Source of the DNA: Oscillospiraceae bacterium CM
Lineage (GTDB): Bacteria; Bacillota; Clostridia; Oscillospirales; Oscillospiraceae
Length of the DNA: 64,000 nucleotides
Assembly: GCA_022870705.1 (NCBI GenBank)
Contig: CP072107.1
Coordinates: 1,238,501-1,302,500 of the forward strand
Direction of reading: 5' to 3'
Both the position numbers and the translations under genes were made by a program. The notes below the pieces were generated by a model. That model worked only from the letters and a program-made list of their open reading frames with translations, did no database searches and was not told where the DNA came from. Below are positions 56,992-64,000 of this stretch, in pieces; position 1 is the first letter of the stretch; the number at the start of each line of letters is the position of its first letter.

Positions 56992-57990
56992 ATGAAACGT
57001 CTTAACACCGCCCATTTCCGCACTGTCTTCGCCGCTATTCTCGCCGTTGTCACCGGCTGTCTCCTTTTTGCGGGCATTCCGGCACTGGCGGCAGAGGTCG
57101 GCACTACAAACGCAAATGCCCGCCCAATTGCGGAGAATCTCAGCTATACGACGTATAAAGGCATCGCGATCACCGGCCGGTTTTCAGCGTCCGACCCGGA
57201 GGGCGACGCTGTGCTATTCGAAGTAACCGACCTGCCGAAAAAAGGCACGATCCGATTTGACAGTGCCGGCACATTCGTCTACACGCCCGGAGAGAACAAA
57301 AAGGGGCAGGACGTTTTTTCCTATCTCGCGGTTGATGATGCCGGTAATCTTTCTCAAAAGGCAACCGTGACGATTGACATCGACAAGCAGTCAACAAAAC
57401 TGACGTATGCCGACATGGCTGACAATCCCGCCCATTATGCCGCCCTCGTACTGGCTGAAAAAGGCCTGCTCGTCGGCGAAAAAATCGGCGATCAGTATTT
57501 CTTCCGGCCGCAGGCCGCTGTCACGCGCGGTGAATTCCTCACCATGTGCCTTGGCATGACGGATGTCGAAACGCTGCGCGATATCACGCGCACTGGCTTT
57601 TCCGATGACGCGGCCATGCCGGATTGGGTCAAGCCGTATGTGTCCACGGCGCTTTTGTCCGGCTATGTTACCGGCTATAAAAATGAAGAGGGCCGCCTTG
57701 TTTTTGGTGCCGACAAGGCGATAACAGCGGCTGAAGCCGCCGTCATTCTCAATAATATTTTAGACATTTCCGATGTTGCCAGCGTCGCCGCCGTCTCGTC
57801 GGACAGCTGCCCTGTGTGGGCGTATCAGGCGGAGGTCAACCTCGCCGCTTGCAACATCATCGAAGCGCCGGGCGCGGGCTCTTATAATACAGCAGTATCT
57901 CGCGCCGAGGCTGCCGACATGTTCGTCTCTGCCATGGCGCTCCAGGATGCCCGCGGCGGCACCTCCCTTCTCAGCTGGGCGCTGAAATAA
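56992..57990 (+). CDS. SLH-domain surface protein with cadherin-like domain
   Basis: 332 residues: signal peptide (about 1-33, ending ALAAEV), one cadherin-like/Ig beta domain (about 40-132: YTTYKGIAITGRFSASDPEGD, FVYTPGENKKGQDVFSYLAVDD), then three SLH repeats (about 138-195, 200-258 and 262-325). SLH repeats bind pyruvylated cell-wall polymers, so the protein should sit on the cell surface. The cadherin-like domain suggests binding or a spacer role. GGAGG seven bases before the ATG. Confidence 0.92.
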   Translation: MKRLNTAHFRTVFAAILAVVTGCLLFAGIPALAAEVGTTNANARPIAENLSYTTYKGIAITGRFSASDPEGDAVLFEVTDLPKKGTIRFDSAGTFVYTPGENKKGQDVFSYLAVDDAGNLSQKATVTIDIDKQSTKLTYADMADNPAHYAALVLAEKGLLVGEKIGDQYFFRPQAAVTRGEFLTMCLGMTDVETLRDITRTGFSDDAAMPDWVKPYVSTALLSGYVTGYKNEEGRLVFGADKAITAAEAAVILNNILDISDVASVAAVSSDSCPVWAYQAEVNLAACNIIEAPGAGSYNTAVSRAEAADMFVSAMALQDARGGTSLLSWALK

Positions 57991-58004
57991 CAGCTCAAAA
58001 ATAG

Positions 58005-58083
58005 AAAAAGATTCTTCGCTAAACGGCTCAGAATGACATGGTTCTGTCATTCTGAGGGGCATGATGCCCCGAAGAATCTTTTT
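58005..58083. repeat. nested palindromic repeat, probably also a bidirectional terminator
   Basis: Outer arms AAAAAGATTCTTCG (58005-58018) / CGAAGAATCTTTTT (58070-58083) enclose a perfect 12-base hairpin CTCAGAATGACA (58027-58038) / TGTCATTCTGAG (58045-58056) and a small GGGC/GCCC hairpin. The motif (GATTCTTCG...CTCAGAATGACA) resembles a palindrome dispersed in many bacterial genomes. It lies between convergent genes and has T-runs on both strands. Confidence 0.8.
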
Positions 58084-58135
58084 TTGTTAGCCGGTGTCTG
58101 TTTTGCAACAGGCCTCTTTTAATAAAAACCTGTTT

Positions 58136-59383
58136 TTATCGCACTTGGCCGCTGCCGTATACGATGTATTTCGTTGTTGTCAGCTGCTCGAGGCCCATCG
58201 GGCCGCGCGCGTGCATCTTCTGCGTCGAGATGCCGATTTCAGCGCCAAGGCCGAACTCGCCGCCGTCCGTAAAGCGGGTTGAGGCGTTGACGTAAACGGC
58301 CGCAGCGTCCACGGCGTCGAGAAAGCGCTGCGAGACGGTATAGCTGTTCGTCACGACGGCCTCGGAGTGCTTTGAGCCGTACTTATTGATATGCGCGATG
58401 GCCTCCTCAAGGCCGTCAACAACCTTGACGGCAAGGATATAATCGCCGAACTCCGTCTCATAGTCCGCCTCTGTCGCCGGTATAACGGCATTGCCGAGGA
58501 TAGCCGCTGTCTCCATGCAGCCGCGCAGCTCTGTGTTTTTCCCGTCTAACAGCGCCTTGGCTTTTGGGAGAAAGGCAGCGGCGACGGCGCGGTCGACGAG
58601 CAGCGTTTCAGCCGCGTTGCAGACGGATGGGCGCGAGCACTTGGCGTTAAAAATGATCTCGGCAGCCATATCGAGGTCGGCGGACGACTCTACATAAATG
58701 TGGCAGTTACCGACGCCTGTCTCGATAACAGGGACGCGCGCGTTTTCAACGACGCGGCGGATGAGGCCCGCCCCGCCGCGCGGGATCAGCACGTCGACAT
58801 AGCCGACAAGGCGCATCACGTCGTCGGCGCTCTCGCGGGACGTGTCCTGCACGAGGCTCACGGCGTCCTCTGGTAGACCGGCTTCTCGGATGGCGCGGCG
58901 CATGATATTCGTCAACGCATTGTTGGCCGAAAAAGCTTCTTTGCCCCCGCGTAAAATAACGGCGCTGCCCGCCTTCAAGCAGAGAACGGCTGCGTCAACC
59001 GTCACATTCGGGCGCGCCTCGTAGATAATGGCGATCACGCCGAGCGGCACCTTTTTCCGCCCGATGACAAGCCCGTTGGGCCGGACAGCCATTTTTTCAA
59101 CCTGCCCAATCGGGTCGTCGAGCCGCGCGACTTGACGGACGCCGTCGGCCATCGCGTCGATGCGTGCCTCCGTTAAGGCCAGCCGGTCCAGGAGTGACGC
59201 ACTCATGCCGTTTTCACGTGCCCGGGTCATATCCTCGGCGTTGGCGGCAAGGATTTCCTGCTTATTGTCGATCAGCGCCTGCGCGATGGCGAAGAGCGCT
59301 TTGTTTTTTTCTGCGGTGGGGCACGTCATCAGAACAAGCGATGCCTCTTTGGCCGCAGCCCCTTGTTTTTCAATCGCCGTCAT
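58136..59383 (-). CDS. proA: gamma-glutamyl phosphate reductase
   Basis: 415-residue aldehyde-dehydrogenase-fold enzyme, second step of proline synthesis. Catalytic Cys in KCSRPSVCNAAETLL; also VLIPRGGAGLIRRVVENARVPVIETGVGNCHIY. Overlaps proB by four bases. Confidence 0.97.
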   Translation of the reverse strand: MTAIEKQGAAAKEASLVLMTCPTAEKNKALFAIAQALIDNKQEILAANAEDMTRARENGMSASLLDRLALTEARIDAMADGVRQVARLDDPIGQVEKMAVRPNGLVIGRKKVPLGVIAIIYEARPNVTVDAAVLCLKAGSAVILRGGKEAFSANNALTNIMRRAIREAGLPEDAVSLVQDTSRESADDVMRLVGYVDVLIPRGGAGLIRRVVENARVPVIETGVGNCHIYVESSADLDMAAEIIFNAKCSRPSVCNAAETLLVDRAVAAAFLPKAKALLDGKNTELRGCMETAAILGNAVIPATEADYETEFGDYILAVKVVDGLEEAIAHINKYGSKHSEAVVTNSYTVSQRFLDAVDAAAVYVNASTRFTDGGEFGLGAEIGISTQKMHARGPMGLEQLTTTKYIVYGSGQVR

Positions 59384-60183
59384 GCCTTTTTTCCCTTCTT
59401 TCGAAACAGCGTTCCAACGCCCTTCCCTTCCAGAATGTCATAGAGATTCCGGGGGTTTGCGCCGTTTGTAATCACCATGTCAATCCCGTTTTCTGTCGCG
59501 ATTTTGGCGGCCGCCAGCTTTGTTTGCATCCCGCCTGTACCAAACGCCGTCCCCGCGCCGCCGATTTCGGCAAGCAGGTCGCCATCTACCGCGTCGACAA
59601 CCGGGATGAGGCTGGCGTCTTTGTTTTTCCGGGGGTCTTTGTCAAATAGCCCGTCGATGTCTGAAAGGATGACGAGTAAATCAGCGTCAACGAGCGTTGC
59701 CACGACGGCCGAAAGCGTATCATTATCGCCGAACACCTTGTGTTCGGATTCAATCTCCTCGATGCAGACAGAGTCGTTCTCGTTGACGACGGGGATGACG
59801 CCGAGCTCTAAAAGCGCCTCAAACGTCCCCAACAGATTCAGGCGGACGTTTGGCCTGTCGACATCGTCACGCGTGAGCAATATTTGCCCGACTGGCGCGC
59901 CGTATTCACTGAAAAACTTGTCATAAACGTGCATCAGCTCACACTGCCCCACGGCGGCGACTGCCTGCTTTAAACGGACGTCGACCGGGCGGCCCTTCAT
60001 ATTCAGCTTCCCGCAGCCGGCGCCAATCGCGCCTGACGAGACGAGAATAACCTCGTGACCGGCATTTTTAATATCCGTCAGCACGCGGGCCAAGCCGTCT
60101 ATATTGCGGAAATTGAGACCCTTCCCGCCGTGCGAGAGCGTCGACGTGCCGACCTTGATGACGACGCGCTTTTTCTTTTTCAA
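59380..60183 (-). CDS. proB: glutamate 5-kinase, short form without PUA domain
   Basis: 267 residues: VVIKVGTSTL, SSGAIGAGCGKL, VNENDSV and FGTGGMQTKLAAA, the amino-acid kinase motifs. It lacks the C-terminal PUA domain of the E. coli enzyme (367 residues), as in some Firmicutes. TTG start behind AAAGGGGG. Proline feedback inhibition is expected for the family. Confidence 0.95.
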   Translation of the reverse strand: MKKKKRVVIKVGTSTLSHGGKGLNFRNIDGLARVLTDIKNAGHEVILVSSGAIGAGCGKLNMKGRPVDVRLKQAVAAVGQCELMHVYDKFFSEYGAPVGQILLTRDDVDRPNVRLNLLGTFEALLELGVIPVVNENDSVCIEEIESEHKVFGDNDTLSAVVATLVDADLLVILSDIDGLFDKDPRKNKDASLIPVVDAVDGDLLAEIGGAGTAFGTGGMQTKLAAAKIATENGIDMVITNGANPRNLYDILEGKGVGTLFRKKGKKA

Positions 60184-60202
60184 ACCGGCGCGCCCCCTTT
60201 CG

Positions 60203-61438
60203 TTAAAATATCGCTGTGGCGAAATAGTCCTCCGGCGTTTCCGCGCGGCGAATCATAGTCACGCTCCCGTCCTCACGGAGCAGGAGTTCAGCCGAGCGCA
60301 GCTTGCCGTTATAGTTGTAGCCCATGGCGTGTCCGTGCGCACCTGTGTCGTGCAGCACCAGAAAGTCGCCCATATCGATCCTTGGCAGGGCTCTGTCAAC
60401 GGCAAACTTGTCGTTATTTTCACAAAGCGATCCCGTGATATCATAGACGTGGTCACAGGGCGCGTCTTCCTTCCCCATCACCGTGATGTGATGATACGCC
60501 CCATACATCGCCGGGCGCATGAGGTTGCTGGCGCAAGCGTCCAGGCCGATATATTCTTTATAAATATGCTTTTCCTGGATAGCGCGGGTCACGAGGCAGC
60601 CGTAAGGCCCAAGCATAAAACGCCCGAGCTCCGTACAGATGGCCGGTGTCATCCCTGCCGGGCCGAAAACCGCCTCATACGCCTGACGAACGCCTTCGCC
60701 GATGAGCATGATGTCATTTTCCGCCTGCTCCGGGCGGTATGGGATGCCAACGCCGCCGGAGAGGTTGATAAAGGCGATTTCAGCGCCTGTCTCGCGCTGG
60801 AGATCGACAGCCAACTCAAAAAGAATGGACGCCAATTGCGGGTAATAGTCGTTGGACATCGTGTTGCTCGCCAGAAACGCGTGCAGGCCGAATTCTTTCG
60901 CGCCGAGCGTCTTGAGCATGCGATAGGCTTCAAATAGCTGTTCTCTTGTCATGCCGTATTTAGCGTCGCCCGGATTGTCCATAATGGTGTTCGATATGGC
61001 AAAGACACCGCCGGGGTTAAACCGGCAGCTGATCGTCTCCGGGATTGGGCCGAGAGCCGATAAAGCATCAATATGCGTGATGTCGTCTAGGTTGATGATT
61101 GCGCCGAGCGCAAGAGCCTTTTCAAATTCGGCAACAGGCGTGGCGTTGGACGAAAACATGATGTCCGAACCGGCAAAGCCGCACCGCTCGCTCATCATCA
61201 GCTCCGTCATCGACGAGCAGTCAACGCCGCAGCCCTCCTCCTTGAGAATTTTTAAGATCGCGGGCGTCGGCGTGGCCTTCACGGCGAAATATTCTTTAAA
61301 GCCCTTGTTCCATGAAAAAGCCCTGTACAGGCGTCTTGCATTTTCACGGATGCCCTTTTCATCGTATAGATGATAAGGCGTCGGGATTGTTTCGTCTATT
61401 GTTTTCAGCTGCTCCAAGGTGACAAATGGTTTCTTCAT
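60203..61438 (-). CDS. diaminopimelate decarboxylase-like PLP enzyme
   Basis: 411 residues, alanine-racemase-fold (group IV) decarboxylase. PLP lysine in YFAVKATP, Gly-rich phosphate loop NLSGGVGIPYRPEQ, GRFMLGPYG and the substrate cysteine/Asp region GSLCENNDKFA. Best fit is LysA (lysine from meso-DAP), though family paralogues act on other amino acids. It begins an operon with proBA, which is not the usual place for lysA. Confidence 0.88.
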   Translation of the reverse strand: MKKPFVTLEQLKTIDETIPTPYHLYDEKGIRENARRLYRAFSWNKGFKEYFAVKATPTPAILKILKEEGCGVDCSSMTELMMSERCGFAGSDIMFSSNATPVAEFEKALALGAIINLDDITHIDALSALGPIPETISCRFNPGGVFAISNTIMDNPGDAKYGMTREQLFEAYRMLKTLGAKEFGLHAFLASNTMSNDYYPQLASILFELAVDLQRETGAEIAFINLSGGVGIPYRPEQAENDIMLIGEGVRQAYEAVFGPAGMTPAICTELGRFMLGPYGCLVTRAIQEKHIYKEYIGLDACASNLMRPAMYGAYHHITVMGKEDAPCDHVYDITGSLCENNDKFAVDRALPRIDMGDFLVLHDTGAHGHAMGYNYNGKLRSAELLLREDGSVTMIRRAETPEDYFATAIF

Positions 61439-61482
61439 CGCGCTTCCCCTAAACTTAATCTCTGTGTGATGTATTTTTCTGT

Positions 61483-61511
61483 ATTTTAAAGCAAATTGGC
61501 TGCAGAATCAA
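61483..61511 (-). promoter_or_regulatory. promoter of the decarboxylase-proBA operon
   Basis: Minus strand: -35 TTGATT (61506-61511), 17-base spacer, -10 TAAAAT (61483-61488); about 40 bases to the start codon. Confidence 0.65.
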
Positions 61512-61555
61512 CTAAAGAATCGACACGTTTCTGAAAAACGGTCTGAAAAACGGCA

Positions 61556-61582
61556 GATGCGTTTCCGCCCGGGAAACGCATC
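61556..61582 (-). terminator. terminator after kimA
   Basis: Perfect 11-base stem GATGCGTTTCC (61556-61566) / GGAAACGCATC (61572-61582), five-base loop, followed on the minus strand by TGCCGTTTTTC. An outer pair (61534-61543 with 61595-61604) could extend or compete with it. Confidence 0.8.
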
Positions 61583-61603
61583 CTGTCAGCCATTGACCGT
61601 TTT

Positions 61604-63457
61604 TTATGTTGCGCTGTCGTCCTGCAACTGCAATGGAATCGTGCAAACGACAATCTGCTTATGCTTTAGCAGCTGCCGCTCGATATGAACACGCGTGTTG
61701 TTATGAAGGATCCGGTGCCATTTTTTCTGCACCATAAACTGCGGCAGGATGACGGAGACGATGTCGTTTTCCGTGAGGTCGTACTCTGCCGATTCAATGA
61801 ATTCCACAAGCGGGCCGACAATTTCGCGGTATGGTGAATACTTGATAACAAGCGGAATGTCTGATTTGAGCATGTCGTATTTCTGTTTGTTTTTCTCGCC
61901 CGTTTCCTTGTCGATGACGACGTTGAAGGCTGTTACATTGTCGGAGATCGACTTGGCGTATCGCAGCGCGCGGATGCTGGCGCGGTTGATGCTCTCGACG
62001 GGGACGATCACGCGGTTTTTATAATTGGCGCAATGGAGCGCCGCGTAGTATTCCTCCGGCTCAACGCGCAATTGGTCGTGCACCTCGGTGTAGTGCTTTT
62101 TGATTTTAAACATCATAAGAACGAGAATCGGGATGAGAATCACAACGATCCATGCGCCCTGGTCAAATTTTGTAATGGCAATAATTACGACGACGGCCGC
62201 CGTTACAATCGAGCCGATACCGTTGATGAGCGCTTTTAATTGCCAGTGTCGCTCACGCGTGCGAATCCACCGCAAAAACATGCCGGACTGCGACAGCGTA
62301 AACGAGATGAAAACGCCGATGGCGTATAAGCCAATTAGCTTTTCGACCTTCGCATTAAACAAGACGATCAATAACGCCGCCGCGATGGATAAAACGGCGA
62401 TGCCACTGTCATAGCTCAGGCGATTGCCGCGCATGCTCAGCTGGCGCGGCATGTATTTGTCCTTCGACATGACGGAAATCAGCATCGGGAAACCCGAATA
62501 CGCTGTGTTTGCCGCCAGAATCAGGATGATAAACGTCGTAATTGTAATGTAGTAGAACATAAAGCCGTGGCCAAATATTTCATCAGCGATGAGCACGAGC
62601 ATAGCCTTGCCGTGCGTCGGGTCCACTTTGTAAAAGTTGGCGAGAACGGCCGTGCCGCCAAACAAAAGAAAAATGATCAACGCTAATAACAGCAACACGA
62701 GCTTGGCGTTTTTGCGCGACGGCTCTTTGAAATTCGGCACGCCGTTGCTGACGGCCTCAATACCGGTAACGGCCGCGCAACCGTTTGAAAAGGCTTTGAG
62801 CATCAAAATCATCGTTAAAGGCCCGGTAATGCCCTCAACCGACGGCGGCGGCGCCGATGGCAGATTCCCGCCAGTCGCCTTGATAAATCCGGTGATAAGC
62901 ATGATCACAATACCGAGGATAAACGCATATGTCGGCACACCAAAGATGCGGGAGGATTCGCGCAGGCCGCGGAGATTGCCGATGGCTATCAGAAGAATCA
63001 GAAAAACGCAGATCGGCACGGTATACGGTGCGACCGGCTCAAACGCCGAGGCAATCTGCTGGACGCCGGACGAGATACTGACGGACACCGTCAGTATGTA
63101 GTCAACGGCAAGCGCGGCACCGGCAATAATTCCCGCCATAGTGCCTAGATTTTCCTTGGCAACGGTGTACGCGCCGCCACCGTTGGGATAACAGTCAATT
63201 GTCTGCCTGTAGGATAGCATCAGCATGAACAGCAGAACAATAATAATGCCAGAAATCACCGTCAACTGCCGGAAGGCGAGAAGCCCTATCGCCGGCAGCA
63301 GCACCGTCAGAATTTCCTGCCCGGCGTACGCGACGGATGAAATGGCATCGCTCGAGAGAATCGGCAAACCCCACGCAACAGCATATCTTTCATCATTAAG
63401 CGCATCGCTGTGCAGTGGTCTTCCAAAAAAGAAGCTTTTGAGTGTATTCCGTTTGAT
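61604..63457 (-). CDS. kimA: KimA-type high-affinity potassium importer (APC superfamily)
   Basis: About 617 residues with some twelve transmembrane helices and a cytosolic C-terminal domain (about 440-617). It matches B. subtilis KimA (YdaO) throughout: LSSDAISSVAYA, YPNGGGAYTVAKENLG, VDYILTVSVSISSG, AFSNGCAAVTGIEAVSN, and near the end KKWHRILHNN. KimA imports K+ with protons and is inhibited by c-di-AMP. The conserved N-terminus (KSFFFGRPLHS) begins upstream of the first usable TTG (63367), but no ATG, GTG or TTG lies in frame before the stop. An ATC at 63457, eight bases after GAAGG, is the best placed start; this is unusual. Confidence 0.88.
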   Translation of the reverse strand: MKRNTLKSFFFGRPLHSDALNDERYAVAWGLPILSSDAISSVAYAGQEILTVLLPAIGLLAFRQLTVISGIIIVLLFMLMLSYRQTIDCYPNGGGAYTVAKENLGTMAGIIAGAALAVDYILTVSVSISSGVQQIASAFEPVAPYTVPICVFLILLIAIGNLRGLRESSRIFGVPTYAFILGIVIMLITGFIKATGGNLPSAPPPSVEGITGPLTMILMLKAFSNGCAAVTGIEAVSNGVPNFKEPSRKNAKLVLLLLALIIFLLFGGTAVLANFYKVDPTHGKAMLVLIADEIFGHGFMFYYITITTFIILILAANTAYSGFPMLISVMSKDKYMPRQLSMRGNRLSYDSGIAVLSIAAALLIVLFNAKVEKLIGLYAIGVFISFTLSQSGMFLRWIRTRERHWQLKALINGIGSIVTAAVVVIIAITKFDQGAWIVVILIPILVLMMFKIKKHYTEVHDQLRVEPEEYYAALHCANYKNRVIVPVESINRASIRALRYAKSISDNVTAFNVVIDKETGEKNKQKYDMLKSDIPLVIKYSPYREIVGPLVEFIESAEYDLTENDIVSVILPQFMVQKKWHRILHNNTRVHIERQLLKHKQIVVCTIPLQLQDDSAT

Positions 63458-63506
63458 AACCGTTACCTTCTTTCAACACAACATGCTTTTAAAGGCATAT
63501 ATGAAG

Positions 63507-63534
63507 AATATATATCTAAAATCCATAAAGTCAA
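63507..63534 (-). promoter_or_regulatory. promoter of kimA
   Basis: Minus strand: -35 TTGACT (63529-63534), 16-base spacer, -10 TATATT (63507-63512). The predicted leader is only about 40-45 bases, too short for a c-di-AMP riboswitch. Confidence 0.7.
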
Positions 63535-63669
63535 TACTAATTTTTTATAGCTTTCATCTTAAAATCCGCCGTCAGGAATAATATACCGTTTGACCTTGCT
63601 GTAACCATTTGTTACTCTTTGAGTATCACCCGGCGCTTTTTTAAATGCATCTACGAAAGGATTTTTCTC

Positions 63670-64000
63670 ATGAAATACATTAGGGCATTGTTGAAAGCCA
63701 GCGTTGCGATTGTCCTTTTTGGGGCACTGCTCTTCCCCGCCGCGGTGTTCTCCGCGCAAGCGGCGAACGTCACATCAGCAGCCGGTCAAATAACCGCCGG
63801 GGCGCTCAACGTCAGAAGTGCGCCGGGTACAACAGGCAAAATCCTCACGAGCCTGCCATATGGGTCATATGTGACGCTGATTTCGCCGTCAGGCACGTGG
63901 TGGCGCGTCGAGTACGCACCGGGCACGTATGGGTATATGAGCGGCGCTTACATAAAATATGTCGGCGGCACATTTGCCGCGACAGCCACGAGCGGCAGCG
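63670..64000 (+). CDS. exported SH3-domain protein (3' end missing)
   Basis: Open to the right edge, 110 codons visible. ATG behind AAAGGA. A signal peptide (about residues 1-32, ending SAQAA) is followed by a bacterial SH3 domain (about 42-98: ITAGALNVRSAPGTTGKIL, GTWWRVEYAPGTYGYMSGAYIKYV). Such domains bind cell wall and often precede NlpC/P60 or amidase domains, which would lie outside the window. The 5' region (63535-63669) holds a small inverted repeat, GTAAC/GTTAC at 63601-63615, and no recognised riboswitch. Confidence 0.88.
   Translation, partial: MKYIRALLKASVAIVLFGALLFPAAVFSAQAANVTSAAGQITAGALNVRSAPGTTGKILTSLPYGSYVTLISPSGTWWRVEYAPGTYGYMSGAYIKYVGGTFAATATSGS

Noticed and set aside
63458-63669. 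c-di-AMP (ydaO) riboswitch for kimA or the SH3 gene
   Set aside because: Conserved core segments are not found on either strand and the kimA leader is too short.

Overview
The window reads as a chromosome segment of a spore-forming, Gram-positive anaerobe of the class Clostridia, probably an Oscillospiraceae-like lineage. GC content is moderate to high, and nearly every gene lies on the minus strand in tight, often overlapping operons. Lineage markers are the IspH-ribosomal S1 fusion, CarD-IspD-IspF, the DUF3343/cysteine desulfurase pair, DUF5685, the dacF-gerW-DUF2953-scpBA string, and sporulation genes (spoVM, gerW, a SPOCS-domain protein). I saw no tRNA, rRNA, insertion sequence, prophage or CRISPR array. 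The taxonomic call is inference from gene content.

Positions 1-17100 (minus strand) hold one long cluster that begins at a strong promoter near 17.1 kb: cdaA-cdaR (c-di-AMP synthesis), DUF5685, a J-domain protein, a membrane protein, then the run known from Bacillus: yicC/yloC-remA-gmk-rpoZ-priA-def-fmt-rsmB-rlmN-stp-prkC-rsgA. It ends in two genes too short for ordinary gene finding: a 49-residue membrane protein and a 21-codon spoVM with a TTG start. A SPOCS/DUF3794 (SipL-like) gene follows and runs off the left edge. Positions 17-31 kb carry a sulfur/selenium-type desulfurase pair, isoprenoid genes with carD, ispH-S1, plsC, cmk, an FAD enzyme, an RpiR regulator, rluB, dacF, gerW, DUF2953, scpBA and an M50 protease.

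Positions 31-38 kb are the protein quality-control block tig-clpP-clpX-lon-engB. Positions 38-43.9 kb hold a phosphoesterase, DUF1540, thrC, yraN, rnhB, rbgA, lepB and rplS with a leader. Positions 43.9-54 kb are the most unusual part: a rhomboid-fold protein lacking the catalytic His and carrying a zinc-finger tail, tcdA, a class B-type PBP paired with an FHA-FtsW/RodA fusion, an EF-G paralogue with a Tyr in place of the catalytic His, and a 751-residue protein with P-type ATPase architecture whose phosphorylation motif has decayed. Positions 54-64 kb hold rlmB, metK, citrate synthase, an SLH surface protein, a nested palindromic repeat, proBA with a diaminopimelate decarboxylase-like gene, a KimA-type potassium importer with no standard start codon, and the beginning of an exported SH3 protein.

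Two signalling themes run through the window. Ser/Thr phosphorylation is represented by PrkC, its phosphatase Stp and an FHA-bearing SEDS protein. Cyclic di-AMP is represented by CdaA/CdaR at one end and KimA, a family known to be a c-di-AMP target, at the other. Both bear on cell-wall growth and turgor. These links are inferred from family knowledge, not shown by the sequence.
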